A DNA stretch of 64,000 nt from Hetaerina americana (Eukaryota; Arthropoda; Insecta; Odonata; Calopterygidae), in the NCBI GenBank assembly GCA_022747635.1, contig JAKTNV010000060.1, positions 1,963,872 to 2,027,871 of the forward strand. The letters are read 5' to 3'. A program made the translations under genes and the position numbers. Under the pieces are notes generated by a model. It searched no databases. It saw only the letters and a program-made list of their open reading frames with translations, and was not told the origin of the DNA. Numbering within the stretch: the first letter of the stretch is position 1; each line of letters opens with the position of its first letter. This document shows positions 47,976-58,439 of the stretch, in pieces.

Positions 47976-48111
47976 ATTACGTTGCAATTCGGCGATTTTC
48001 TTGGTGGCCACGGTCAAGTTTGGCCAAAGATAACTCTTACAACGAAAATTACATACATACACGCACTAGAAAAACAGATAAGAGACAAAATATTCTTACA
48101 TAAAATGACAG

Positions 48112-48179
48112 TTCCACATCACATACAAACAAACTTCCACATCACATACAAAATGCCGTCCACATCACATACAAACAAT
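48112..48179 (+). repeat. Three-unit tandem repeat
   Basis: TCCACATCACATACAAA recurs three times with a period of about 23 bp. It lies just downstream of the PLE tail fragment. Confidence 0.7.
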
Positions 48180-48525
48180 ATTTTAATAACTACAATGAAG
48201 TTTATTACCCAGTGGCTGCTTTACATTTATACTTATAACTTCTAAAATACACATGCACTGAGAAAGCATTATGAACAAGGAAAGGGGAATTATCAACAGT
48301 CCCTTGTTTGACTTGGTTCCCGAGTTTTAAAGTACACAGGCAACGCAATACAACAGAATACACAGCTCCCCCACTTCCCCTCCCTCCCCGCTCCTAGTCT
48401 TGCCTCCGCCCACCCCAATAAACCGGTCCACCGCCACCTTCCCTCCTCCTCCCACGTGAGCACACTCACTTGACCACGGGCAGTTCTTCATTAATGTTGT
48501 CTTCCCTATTGTCGAATTATCACTC

Positions 48526-48575
48526 CCGTTGATGGTCACCTAGTTGACCGAAATATCGGTATAGAGTTGAACAAA
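48526..48575 (+). ncRNA. Degenerate hammerhead-like motif
   Basis: CCGTTGATG, helix II GGTCA/TGACC with loop CCTAGT, GAAA, then TATCGGTATAG. Order and spacing match the cores at 19.6 and 29.5 kb, but the CUGANGA box carries two changes. It lies about 550 bp downstream of the GIY-YIG fragment at 47690-47975. Confidence 0.3.
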
Positions 48576-49186
48576 AGATTAATATTGGCTATAGGATTGA
48601 GACCTTACTAACATAGTATCATCTTCATCTGATTCAACTGTAGACGATAGATACGTGTACAAAATACTTCGCACACCGTCGTAAAATACTCAAAGCAATA
48701 TATTTACGCAAAAGCCATTAAACTTACAACTTGCAATTTGCACTCATGCAAATGCATATACTATCAAAAAACACACGTACACATGCACATTCAACTACAA
48801 ATATACCTTTTGTAAATGCAGCGTTTGATCGTGTAAACTTGACTTGGCTATCGAATGTCTTTACTATTTCTATAATGACTCTAATTTATTACTAATATGA
48901 TTCCTGATTGTCCGGGGAAAAAACAAATATACATCGAAGACTTTCTTGAAAAAACTATGCATTGAAACCATAGATCAATACATTGAGTGGAATTAACAAA
49001 GCTGCAATTTTTCTTGTAATAATGGAGGCGAAGGTCCTTTCTTTCTCCTTTCATCTAAACAATTTACAATTGAAGAAAAATCTCGGCAGAACAAAGAAAG
49101 TGCTTACTGTGCAATCACCCCCAGTTATAGGTATTGAATACAACATGAGCCAATGCATTGAAAACAAAAAAAAACAATTCGTAAGT
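48576..49186. other. No recognised gene
   Basis: Open frame 48983-49249 has no domain signal. The rest is AT-rich. Confidence 0.35.
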
Positions 49187-49275
49187 AACGCTCGCCTGAT
49201 CCAATTAAAACACAACATTATGATTACAACACGCAGACTACATGATTAAGACAAGATGAAAGAATACTAACCGGT
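49187..49275 (+). repeat. Direct repeat, unit 1
   Basis: CGCTCGCCTGATCCAATTAA begins about 90 bp that recur, diverged, at 49589-49682 (CGCTCGCCTAACCCAATCAG). Between the units, 49470-49530 resembles the CR1 3' tail at 52310-52370. Confidence 0.5.
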
Positions 49276-49588
49276 AATAAGTATCTGAATTGCATGCGTG
49301 CCTGCCCTCTTTAAACGTATTTTCTGGTCCTTGTTGTGTAGGCATAGGAATAGCTGCTAGCATGTTGCATGATTGGTGTTTGGTCGCCCCCTTTCCACGC
49401 GGCTTTTGGTTGATCGCGGGGTGCCAGGTGCATGGGGAATTAAAGCGAATGTATGTAGAATGGCTGGTGACCTCCCACCCCCTGCCACACGTCCTTGCAA
49501 TGACTTGCGGGGTATTGTGTATATGTAGACGTAGATCAAACGGCATAAACACCAACGGTGAAAAAAACTTGAAACGACGTGAAAAAGA

Positions 49589-49682
49589 ACCGCTCGCCTA
49601 ACCCAATCAGAACACAACATCATCTATATAATATGCATACCGTATGATTAAACCACATAAAAACCAAAAATTCAGCCAGTAA
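49589..49682 (+). repeat. Direct repeat, unit 2
   Basis: Partner of 49187-49275. It leads directly into the CR1 linker that starts about 49690, so the repeated unit may belong to the endonuclease part of that family. Confidence 0.5.
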
Positions 49683-49689
49683 AAAAGAA

Positions 49690-52375
49690 AGATGGCAATT
49701 ACCTTGAATCAGAAAAAGGGGACACTACTGATGCATTGGGAAAATCAAACTACATCCAACACAACATAAATTTAAAAATATGTAATTATCATAAAGCAGA
49801 CTTTGAAATCTTTGCCAGTCAATTAAACTCTTCACTACCCGAGCTCAAAATGCGCTTGATTCATGCAAACGTGGAAGAAACTTGGAAAAAAATTGTCAAT
49901 ACTATGCAAAAAGACATTACAGATTCCATCCCTATTAAGCACGTTAAAGCATATCGCGATAATGACGTTAGAAAAGCCCACCGAAAGCAGAGAATGCTAC
50001 ACTATAGGGTAAAGAAAGCAGTCGTGAACACATCATCCTCGGAGAATAAACATATTGGACGAGTATAGATCCTCAGAAATTGAAACCAAAACAAAATTAC
50101 GTAGCGCGTTACAAGAATTTAAATGCATAGTACTATGCGAGTATTTGGACACTGACTAATGCTTTCTGGTAATGTGTTAGAGAAAAAAAAGGGGGTAAGA
50201 CAAACCGTGGCTTGCTTAAAAATTGTAACAATATCATTCATACCGACAGTGAAGGAAAAGCTAGCATTCTAAATTCATTCTTCCAAAGTGTTTTCGCGAA
50301 TAATGTTTCCTCCGCGTATCTCCAAGCAACAATGCATCCTGAAACCATGGCATATATATCAGCGGGCGAACAAGGAATTGTCAAATTGCTCAATGAGATT
50401 AAACCCAACAAATTCTCGGGTCCCGAAAATATACCAGCTGGAGATATAAAACATTTAGCTCGTAGCATCGCCCCATATCTCGAAGTTTTATTTAAATCCC
50501 TCACAGGATGCGAAGTCCCTAAGAATTGAAAACCGCACAAATAACGCTTATTTTTAGAAGTGGTGACAGGGCGGACCGCCAGTAATTACAAACCCGTTTC
50601 GCTCAGTTCTATGTATTGCAAAATTTCAGAGCAGATAATTGACAGTTCCAAAACGAGATACCTTGACAATATTAACTTTTTAAGTGAAAATCAACATGGA
50701 TTCAGGGTAACCAGCACATGCGAGTCCCAATGAGGATTATTCACACATGACTTACTTTTATCGGGTGAAAGTGGATGCGATCTTTTTAGATTTTCAAATG
50801 GCATTTGATAAGGTTCCCCATGGTACACTTATTCATAAATTATGGTCGCAAGTATAACCAAGGGCGCAATAAATTGGGTTGAATACTTTCTTTCGGAGGG
50901 GGAACAGTCCTTGGCAGCGCTAATTCTGACAGCGTACGGTTGACCTTGAGGATACCTCAGGGAAGTGTGATCGGGCCGTTGATTTTCTTGATTTTTGTTA
51001 ACGATTTGAACCGCGAAGTGAAAAAAAAGACTGGGATGTTCGCGGAAGACACCGTGATATATCGGGAGATATCTGGGGATGAGGATCGTTTAATTCTAGC
51101 ATAGCATCTAGATTGCATTACTAAATGATGTTCAAAATGGGGATTTTCATATGATCTTAATAAATGTTAGGTGTTAAATTTCTTTAAAAGATCAGCGGGA
51201 TTTGTTTACAAATCAGCTGGAGTTGATCTAGAAGTAGTTGACACAGTAAAATAGTACCTAGGTGTTACAATCACTGAAGACTTAACTTGGGGGACCCACG
51301 TACGTAAAGTCTGTGGGCAAGCATATAAAAAATTGGGATTTATTAGACGCATTTCGGCAGAAGTGACTCCAAGGTCAAGGAACGTTGTTACCATACTCCT
51401 GCAAGGCCTCATTTAGAATATGTATGTAGTGTATGGGATTCGATTGAAAAACGCCTCATTCGGGAAATTGAGAAGATTCAACACCGGGCAGCCTCTTTCG
51501 TTAAAAACTCGCACGATGAGACGAAACTCTTCCCCGAAATGCTTCTGGAATTGGGGTGGGAATCATTAGAAGAAAGATGATTCAATGTTAGGTTTAACTT
51601 ATTAAATACATTCAGATCCGCATGTTTCAGCACCAAGGTCTCGCAAACTATTCGCACGCCAACATTCATTGGTCGCTTGGGTCATGTGTATAAAATTCAG
51701 GAAAGAAATGACAGAACTAGCAGATTCTAGGACTCCTTTATCCCACGGAGAATATGAGATAGCAACTGTAGGATTATAAATAGCAAAATTTCCACTTGCC
51801 ACCCTCAGCGTCTAGGGAAAAATTAGTTCAACTGAATTGCATGTACTTTCACTAATCTCGAGTGTTTTGTGGTAAAAACCCTTCCCGCATGACCGCATGT
51901 GAATGCCATAAAATACGTAAGTGCTCTTTACAGTATTATTTGCTCTACATTGCCTGTTTTTAAAATTCTTCTTCCATCACTCGTCTCCCTCTTTGGGGGA
52001 AATCTCCCGTCACCTACAGCGTTGTGTCACATTCCCTACCTGTGTAATTGTGGGAGGAGACCGTTGTATGTTGCATGTACATGTGCTGGTGGAATTTCGC
52101 CTTCTTACTTTTCAAATTCTAGCTTGCACGTTGTTGGATAAATTTTCTACCGCATCCTAAGAAGCAATTGAGTGTTAGTTGATAGTGTATGTATTTGCAT
52201 GCGTGTCAGTTGAAAGGATTTTTGCATAAATGTATATGCCACTGTGGTTATAGGTTTGCATGGATTTGTTGATTTTGCATTTGGTTTTTTTACCTTTTAC
52301 AAGTGGTGACCCAACACCCGCCGCCACACGTCCTTGTGGCGGTTTTCAAGGTATTATGTAGGTGGAGATGTATGA
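49690..52375 (+). pseudogene. CR1-like LINE: linker, RT and 3' tail
   Basis: The linker frame 49736-50068 (YHKADFEIFASQLN, VEETWKKIVNTM, HRKQRMLHYRVKKAV) is followed by ASILNSFFQSVFAN near 50250 and NEIKPNKFSGPENIPAG near 50392-50445. RT: the NYKPVSL-type block near 50580, ENQHGFRVTSTC near 50690, and IFLDFQMAFDKVPHGTLI at about 50780-50833 (catalytic Asp). LRIPQGSVIGPLIFLIFVND follows near 50948-51005. The catalytic block near 51040 reads MFAEDTVIYREI, where FADD has become FAED. YLGVTITEDLTWGTHV lies near 51257. The 3' tail at 52200-52370 is shared with 1440-1590 and ends next to a PLE. Several stops; inactive. Confidence 0.8.
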
Positions 52376-53170
52376 ACCATTGATGACCCTTATGTTGAAG
52401 TGTGTAAAAATCCGATCAATAATATTCTCACTGGCATTAAAAACACACTGGACCGGTGCAACACAATTTTAGACAAAAAATACGCTTCAGTTTAAAAATC
52501 GCAAACTCAAATATTTCCCAAATACATGTCCAATCGAAGTTACACAAACCCGGGAGCAAAATGAGGCCGATTGTCACCGCGTTAAACTACCCTACCTACG
52601 AATTCGCAAAGCGGCTCGACGCCCAGTACGAAGCACTACGATCCATGGAAACGTTTGGGATCAATTCTACCAAAAACTTCATCCTTCCTCTTGAAATTAT
52701 GGAATCTTTCGACGTAGAGAAATTATTCTCCATTTCCATCCCCTTTGATGACATAGCCGACTGGCTAAGGAATAATAACCTCGGTAATTACCGGAGCCAG
52801 CTGGCTATTGTTATTACAGATTATCACAGTAACTTTTAACGAAGTCATCCGCTAATGTGCATTTCAATGCAGCATGCAACAATTCAGAGTGTAAAAGGAC
52901 GCCTCGATAGCTTAACTGGCTAAAGCATTCGACCGGATATTGAGGGATCTGGGTTCGAATCCCAGTCAAGGCGAATTATTTTTACACTCTGAAATTGTTC
53001 CATTGATATTACCCCAAGACTTGGGTCAGGTATGTGGAGGAAATAATTGAGGAGGAAATTACCTGTATATCAATTGAACTCACCCACAAATTTGTACACG
53101 ACCACGTACTGGAATATCTAGATTTATTTGCGACATTGACTTGATTTTGGACTATATTTGGAACTTGGAA
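52376..53170 (+). pseudogene. Penelope-like element RT, interrupted by a tRNA-like repeat
   Basis: DDPYVEVCKNPINNILTGIK lies near 52382-52440. Next come QSKLHKPGSKMRPIVTALNY (about 52535-52590) and PTYEFAKRL (the KxHKP..LRPIVSxxxxPTYxxAKxL block). SMETFGINSTKNFI, then ESFDVEKLFSISIPFDDI, give the SFDVxSLFTNVPxxE block with its catalytic Asp. A tRNA-like repeat is then inserted (about 52826-53006). PLE sequence returns as YYPKTWVRYVEEI near 53006-53045, where YVDD has become YVEE. Sequence ends at a Tc1/mariner-type inverted end at 53174. Confidence 0.7.
52826..53006 (+). repeat. tRNA-like repeat with terminal inverted arms
   Basis: A 72-nt tRNA-like core lies at 52901-52972: GCCTCGA acceptor strand, GCTT/AAGC D stem, TTCGA/TTGAG anticodon-like stem, T arm around GGTTCGAATCC, then TCAAGGC. 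It is bracketed by CAACAATTCAGAGTGTAAAA (52877-52896) and its near-complement TTTTACACTCTGAAATTGTT. The acceptor has one A/C mismatch, and the position before the apparent anticodon is C. It is inserted in a PLE. It belongs to the same family as 43083-43376. Confidence 0.65.
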
Positions 53171-53173
53171 ATA

Positions 53174-53885
53174 CAGGGTGGGTCAACATAACTTCCTTTT
53201 TTCAAAACTCAATAAAACCCATTTTATGAAGCAGAATATTTTTTAATTATTTTTAAAATTTAGGTACGTACCTAAATTTTTGTTTTACACAGTTTTGAAA
53301 ATCAAATCAGGTAGGTGACGCCACTCGTCCATTCAGTGTATAATCCGATTTCTGTCGTTTGTTATGACCCTTACCAGCATTACAACAGGTACAAGTATGT
53401 TGGCGATTTATGCCCAGATGTTGTCCTTCGGGTCTTATAGGATTCTTCGACGATCAACATATGCGCAGGATTTCAAAAAACCCGGACAAAAAATCGCAAG
53501 GGGCAAAATCGGGAGAGCGGGATAGTCGCTCCGGGAAGTGTTCCCTCAATAAAGCCATCGATGCCCTTGAAGTGTGAGCCGTTGCTTCCTCCTGTTGGAA
53601 CTAAATGTCCAGTTCATCAAGTCATGGAAAAAAATTCCTCCAACATGTTTGCATACCGGTCTGAATTCACTGCCACTGTGACCTCATTTTCTTCAAAAAA
53701 CCAGGGACCAACAATATCGGCTGAGGAAACTGCACACCACACGGTGAATTAAGATGAATGCAAAGGCATTTGATGCAATTCTCTGGGATTGGTGTCAGCC
53801 TAGTAGTGCATGTTCTGTTTGTTGACACATCCACTCACATGAAAATTGGCTTCATCACTGAAAAACAGAGGGTGCGGCACCCTGT
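53174..53885 (-). pseudogene. Tc1/mariner-superfamily transposase, truncated
   Basis: TA then CAGGGTGGGTCAACATAACT at 53172-53193 forms the terminal end. On the minus strand the transposase reads FFSDEANFHVSGCVNKQNMH near 53865-53810, then NPRELHQMPLHS and FTVWCAVSSADIVGPWFFEE near 53780-53690. VTVAVNSDRYANML and the third catalytic block RSPDFAPCDF near 53490-53465 follow. The middle block with the second Asp is degraded. The N-terminal DNA-binding part is absent, and a SINE abuts the truncated side. Related intact proteins are common in insect genomes. Confidence 0.65.
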
Positions 53886-53899
53886 GTTTTTGGCCCTTA

Positions 53900-54160
53900 G
53901 CGCCATTAGAGATGGGTGGGAATAGAGGAAGTGTGGAGGGAAACCCGGCGTCGGCATTAGGCTATGCTTGACGAAAGGCGCCAATGGGTCCGCAGCTTAA
54001 CGTCCTATCCAACCGACAGCGTACTTCCTCAAAGTGCTCTCCACAAAGCACCTCAAGTAGGGATCGGGATACCTCTGGAAAAGTTCTGCCGCGTCCAGGA
54101 TTTGAACCCGGACACTCTGGGTGGGAAGCCAGTACGTTAGTCACCCCTTCCACCGACTGA
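53900..54160 (-). repeat. tRNA-derived SINE (family A), copy 2
   Basis: On the minus strand the tRNA-like head starts near 54160, with A-box-like GGGGTGACTAACGTACTGG and B-box-like GGGTTCAAATCC. The body has GGTATCCCGATCCCTA, GGACGTTAAGCTGCGGACCC and TAATGCCGACGCCGGGTTTC, in the same order as 6620-6905. Copy 2 has the better-kept promoter boxes. Confidence 0.75.
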
Positions 54161-55846
54161 AACGGAAATTCAAAACGATACCAATCTTTACCCTGAGTGA
54201 ACGCTACATTTCTTTAACGACATGTAAATTGTTTTAATTAGGGAAATTTTAAGACCGTTTTATGATTAACTTCATACAACTGCCGTAATAATATCGGTCT
54301 GCGCCTTTTGAAGTTTACCCCCATTTTTGCAACATGAGGATTGCTAAGGAGATAATTTGTGCACTTTATTTGGTACGTTATTTAGTTGTGAAGATATAAA
54401 TTTTCACCTGGAAAATTGAATGGGCCCACCTGAAAAAGTTTTGCCAGCAAGCCAGAATACTACCTTGGCTACCATCTAAATATCCACTACCTTCCATACT
54501 ATCATTCAGACATTTTCAGTTATGATCCTCGAATAGCGGCCACTAAATACTAATGACAGGTATTCGTCAAGAATTTCATGTTTATTAATTGATGTTTCTG
54601 TAGCCTGTTCTACTGTACCGTTTTGGGTTATTAAATTGTGACCATAAAACCTAACAAATAAAAAGATATCGCAAAACTAAGAAAAAATTGAAACGTTTAA
54701 CTTTAAGCTGACTAAATGCAATTTTAAAAGGAATGCATAAATTGAGATTTAGACGGTCTAAAGGGCTACAAGACTTCCGAGGACACTTTAACCTTTTAAG
54801 CTGAGACCCAAATCATACAATTATGCCTTTGATACACAATGCCTCTAGTCAAAAGTTTGTTTCAGTTCCTGTGGTTGGAAGATTTTCGAGAAATGTTTAA
54901 CCATGGGTAAAAGTCTGTTTTTGAGGACAGGTAATTATTGTACTTGATTCATTCATAGAAGTTAATTGTTTCATTTTGGTGGAGATATTTTCACTTCCTG
55001 GAAAGTACATGTCCGGACACAAGTTTCCTTGTTAGTACGACTAAATGAGATGAGCTAATTTTTAACTGGATTTTTCGATTTTAGAGTAACTCTGTATCGT
55101 TTTAAAATACTTGATATTTTTAATTTTGTCAGGGAATATTTATCAAAAGAAGTTGATAATGCTCTAGCTGAACTTGGATTTAAATTAACATTAAAATTAC
55201 TTCTCATATAACAAAAAATTAATGCATATTTTCAGTCTTTAACTTCAATCTTAGGCCAATGAAAAATATGCAGGGTTTCTTCAGATTTATTTTAGTATTA
55301 CGATTAGCGTTGAATTATGCAGGTTCTTGTTTAAATAATAAGGCATGAAATTGAAGAAAGGTATTTCATGAATGTTGATTATGAAGGCGATAAAAATAGG
55401 CTTCGATGGATTGACCGCATGTTGAGACGTGATGGAATATACAAGAATTCAAATTCAAAATTCGCGTTACTTTTTAAACAGACCTCGTACGCCAACGGAG
55501 GAGGTGGTACCGCGGCAAAAGCAGTAAAGATTAGATGAAAATCTGAGCTAACTGAATAGGATGCTTTCCAAATGGCTGAGTGTGGAATCAAGGAAGGAGT
55601 GGCATCATACAGGAAGGAAAGAATAAGGTAATCCAGTATTCGGTCCTCAAGTGAAATTCGGATGGAGCCAGAAAGAAGAGCTTTTGAATATAATGATAAA
55701 GAAAAGTACTGTTTTAATGTAATCGAAAGCCAAGTAGTATCCTACTGCTAAATCCAGGCCCTATGCTCAATCAATTTTAAAGAGATACCGTTTTACATCT
55801 GAAACTGTAGGAATAAGTAGCAACGGGTATTATCTCCGTCGAGGTA
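54161..55846. other. AT-rich stretch, nothing recognised
   Basis: No domain-bearing frame on either strand up to the mariner insertion site. Confidence 0.45.
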
Positions 55847-55879
55847 CGAGGGTCATCCGGAAAGTAGTACCCGTTCGTG
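55847..55879 (+). repeat. Mariner 5' terminal inverted repeat
   Basis: 33 bp, perfectly complementary to 57148-57180. It is the expected binding site of the transposase HTH region. Confidence 0.95.
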
Positions 55880-56007
55880 CCGCATGAAGTGCTGACGACG
55901 CGAGTAGCCGCTGGACGAGGTCAGATAGCTTCAGTGGCTTGTCTGCCTTCTCTGAGCCAAGTTGCGTGACGCTAGCATTGCCTGTGTTGTTTCTGTGATT
56001 GTTTACA

Positions 56008-57081
56008 ATGTTTAAAAAAATTGAGAACGCCGCCAGTTGTGAAGTGAGGGCAGTGATTAAATTCCTCAATGCAAGAAACGTTCGCCCATGTGATATTCAT
56101 CGCCAATTAAAGGAGGTGTATGGAGACAATGTAATGGACGAGTCGTCTGTTCGGCGGTGGTGTCGCAACTTCAACATGGGGAGGGGGAACACACACGACG
56201 ATGAGCGTTCGGAGAGACCGTCTGTCATTACAGACCGACTGGTGAGCTCAGTTGACGAATTCGTGAGGAACGATCGGCGCGTCACAATTGATGACATCTG
56301 TGAGCATTTTCCCAATGTTTCTCGAACAATTGTTCATGAAATTGTTAAACACCATCTGCATTATGCAAAAATTTGTGCAAGATGGGTCCCTCGCAAGCTT
56401 ACAGATGAGCACAAAACCAAGCGTATGGCTGCAGCACTGACGTTTTTGGGACGTTATTCTGATGAAGGAGACTCTTTCTTGACTCGCATAATTACTGGTG
56501 ACGAAACATGGGTTTGTTATGCATCACCTGAGAGTAAACGACAGTCAATGGAGTGGCATCATGCTCATTCACCAAACAAACCAAAAAAATTCAAGACAGT
56601 TCTGTCCACCAGGAAACTCATGGCAACCATTTTCTGGGATCGACGAGGTGTATTGCTTATTGATTTTATGGCCCGTGGAGACACTATTAATGCCAATGCG
56701 TATTGTGAAACATTAAAGAAATTACGGCGGGCAATACAAAATCGGCGGCGAGGTCTATTGTCTACTGGTGTCATTCTCGTTCATGACAATGCCAGGCCTC
56801 ATGCAGCTGGGATAACACAAAAACTTTTGCAGCAATTCAAATGGGAAACTTTCGACCATCCACCGTATAGCCCGGACTTGGCCCCTTCAGATTTTCATCT
56901 CTTTACAAAGCTTAAAGACTTTTTGGCAGGAAAAAGATTTGACAGCGATGAAGAACTTAAAGAAGGAGTGACCCTGTATCTCAATGAGCTGGCGGCGAAG
57001 GACTATGCAGCAGGAATACAGAAACTTGTCACACGTTATGACAAATGCCTTAATTTGCTTGGAGATTATGTTGAGAAGTAG
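56008..57081 (+). CDS. Mariner transposase (DD34D), intact
   Basis: The 357-residue cut-and-paste transposase is expected to bind the flanking inverted repeats in the nucleus and integrate at TA. The start is the ATG at 56008 (MFKKIENAASCEV); the frame is open a little further upstream but without another ATG. The N-terminal helix-turn-helix region spans roughly residues 1-110 (CDIHRQLKEVYGDN, then VRRWCRNFNMGR), and the linker WVPRKLTDEHK is near residue 130. Catalytic triad: the Asp in GDETWV near 165, the Asp in HDNARPH near 255, and the Asp in YSPDLAPSDFHLF, with exactly 34 residues between the last two. Length is normal for the family (about 345-360), with no stop or frameshift. Similar proteins are often misnamed SETMAR-like. 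A host-domesticated gene is unlikely because both inverted repeats are intact. Confidence 0.93.
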   Translation: MFKKIENAASCEVRAVIKFLNARNVRPCDIHRQLKEVYGDNVMDESSVRRWCRNFNMGRGNTHDDERSERPSVITDRLVSSVDEFVRNDRRVTIDDICEHFPNVSRTIVHEIVKHHLHYAKICARWVPRKLTDEHKTKRMAAALTFLGRYSDEGDSFLTRIITGDETWVCYASPESKRQSMEWHHAHSPNKPKKFKTVLSTRKLMATIFWDRRGVLLIDFMARGDTINANAYCETLKKLRRAIQNRRRGLLSTGVILVHDNARPHAAGITQKLLQQFKWETFDHPPYSPDLAPSDFHLFTKLKDFLAGKRFDSDEELKEGVTLYLNELAAKDYAAGIQKLVTRYDKCLNLLGDYVEK

Positions 57082-57100
57082 TTTAAAGTATCCTCTTTCA

Positions 57101-57106
57101 AATAAA
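57101..57106 (+). promoter_or_regulatory. Polyadenylation signal of the mariner
   Basis: AATAAA lies 20 bp after the transposase stop codon and before the 3' inverted repeat. This is the expected place for a transposon-encoded poly(A) signal. Confidence 0.6.
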
Positions 57107-57147
57107 ATTTTTTATGTTTGTTAATATTTACTTTTGTGTCTTTATTT

Positions 57148-57180
57148 CACGAACGGGTACTACTTTCCGGATGACCCTCG
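57148..57180 (-). repeat. Mariner 3' terminal inverted repeat
   Basis: 33 bp, perfectly complementary to the 5' repeat. Followed by the TA duplication. Confidence 0.95.
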
Positions 57181-57182
57181 TA

Positions 57183-57609
57183 TGTTTTACTATTTAATCA
57201 TTATTTATCTTTTACTAATCATGATGAGAAATATATTTAAAAGTCATTAAATATAATTGCTTACTAAAATGAAGCAGGATTTATATTTCATTAACCACAT
57301 CATGTTTTCTCATTAAAAACCATCGGCAGTACTGCCCTTCAATATTTCATCTAGATGATTGAGTAATACATAAAAGTATGCTTTTTATGCGGTTGGTATG
57401 CCATAAAAATTAAGATAAGATATAAAGTAAGATGATTTAGTATTTGGTGGTGTAATTTATGATGATTTGGTATATTTAGGCACGTCCTAGAACAGAGTTC
57501 ACCAAGAATTACGTCAAAAACATTGATATTTAAATAGGAAAACAAGTACAATATTCTAAAGTTTAAATCGAATCGATTAAGTAAATTGACTCTACTACTT
57601 TCTGCTCAC
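57183..57609. other. AT-rich stretch, nothing recognised
   Basis: No supported coding frame between the mariner and the next LINE fragment. Confidence 0.4.
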
Positions 57610-58210
57610 AGATATTCATTGTTCACGAACCAAAGCTCCCCACTTTACCCCCACCGATCCTTTCCGCTCCCGACAATTTCCAGTCTCAACCACTATCAAA
57701 TGTGTTCTTACAAGAAAATCCGCAATTATTTCCTTATATTGATCATACAACCTATCGAGTAATTCCTAGCTATTATTTCTTGTGGACATGTAGACCTGAA
57801 TAATGACCATGTTCTCTGGTTCAGCTGTGTCGCCTCCTAATAATATTTTACGTCTTACCCGCTTTACATTTTCTTTGCTCCTGTCTATTATTTGGTTCTT
57901 AACTACTTCCAAACTTTTCTGAATCTTTTCCGCGTCGCTGAGCATAACTCTGTCACCATTTTACTAAATATTATTGCTTTCTTTCTATCTTGCTTCACAC
58001 TGCTCTAACGCATCTGTATTTTCCCTCTCCCCTCTCATCCCCCAATTCCCTTCCCCTCAACTTCATCCCAGCATTTATACTCCCTATTTTACTGATTTGT
58101 TTTGGTCCTCTAATTATTCTCCACTGCTGTTGATGCCCATTCTAAATTGCAACGAATCCGTTGGATAAACATTTTTGATGCCTCACCCCTACCGCTGCCA
58201 GGCACGACAC
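57610..58210 (-). pseudogene. RTE-like endonuclease fragment, minus strand
   Basis: It starts at about 58200 with the same 5' motif (TCGTGCCTGGCAGCG) seen at 38632. It continues SLEVVKNQIIDRSKENVKRV near 57915-57860. ENMVIIQVYMSTRNNS near 57820-57775 is the IIQVYMPTSNH block. LLDRLYDQYKEIIADFLVRT follows, then HLIVVETGNC, equivalent to the LIVMGDWNA block. It is head-to-head with the plus-strand RTE that begins near 58440. Confidence 0.55.
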
Positions 58211-58439
58211 ACGGCTCATTTGGCCGAGTTCTGTATTTCTTACTACTAAATATTCCTACATTTGTCCATTATTAATTCTTGGGATGAATAATATAAGTGA
58301 TTTTATGTTGCCATCCTCAGTAGTTTTTTAAACGTGACACCATGTATATTTATATAACTTCGATTAATGTATTTTGCATGGGTGACCCTGCAGGGAAAAA
58401 TTATCATTACTCTCATCCGCACAGCGCCACGGGTCATCG

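Larger units (their letters stand above)
55847..57180 (+). mobile_element. Intact mariner element
   Basis: The 1334-bp element is flanked by the TA target duplication (55845-55846 and 57181-57182). Terminal inverted repeats 55847-55879 and 57148-57180 are identical over 33 bp and start CGAGGGTCATCCGG. One uninterrupted transposase ORF lies inside. Perfect ends plus an open frame imply recent insertion and possible activity. Confidence 0.95.

Noticed and set aside
52901..52973. Functional tRNA gene
   Set aside because: C precedes the apparent anticodon, the acceptor has a mismatch, and the unit recurs with the same flanks at 43 kb, so it is a repeat.
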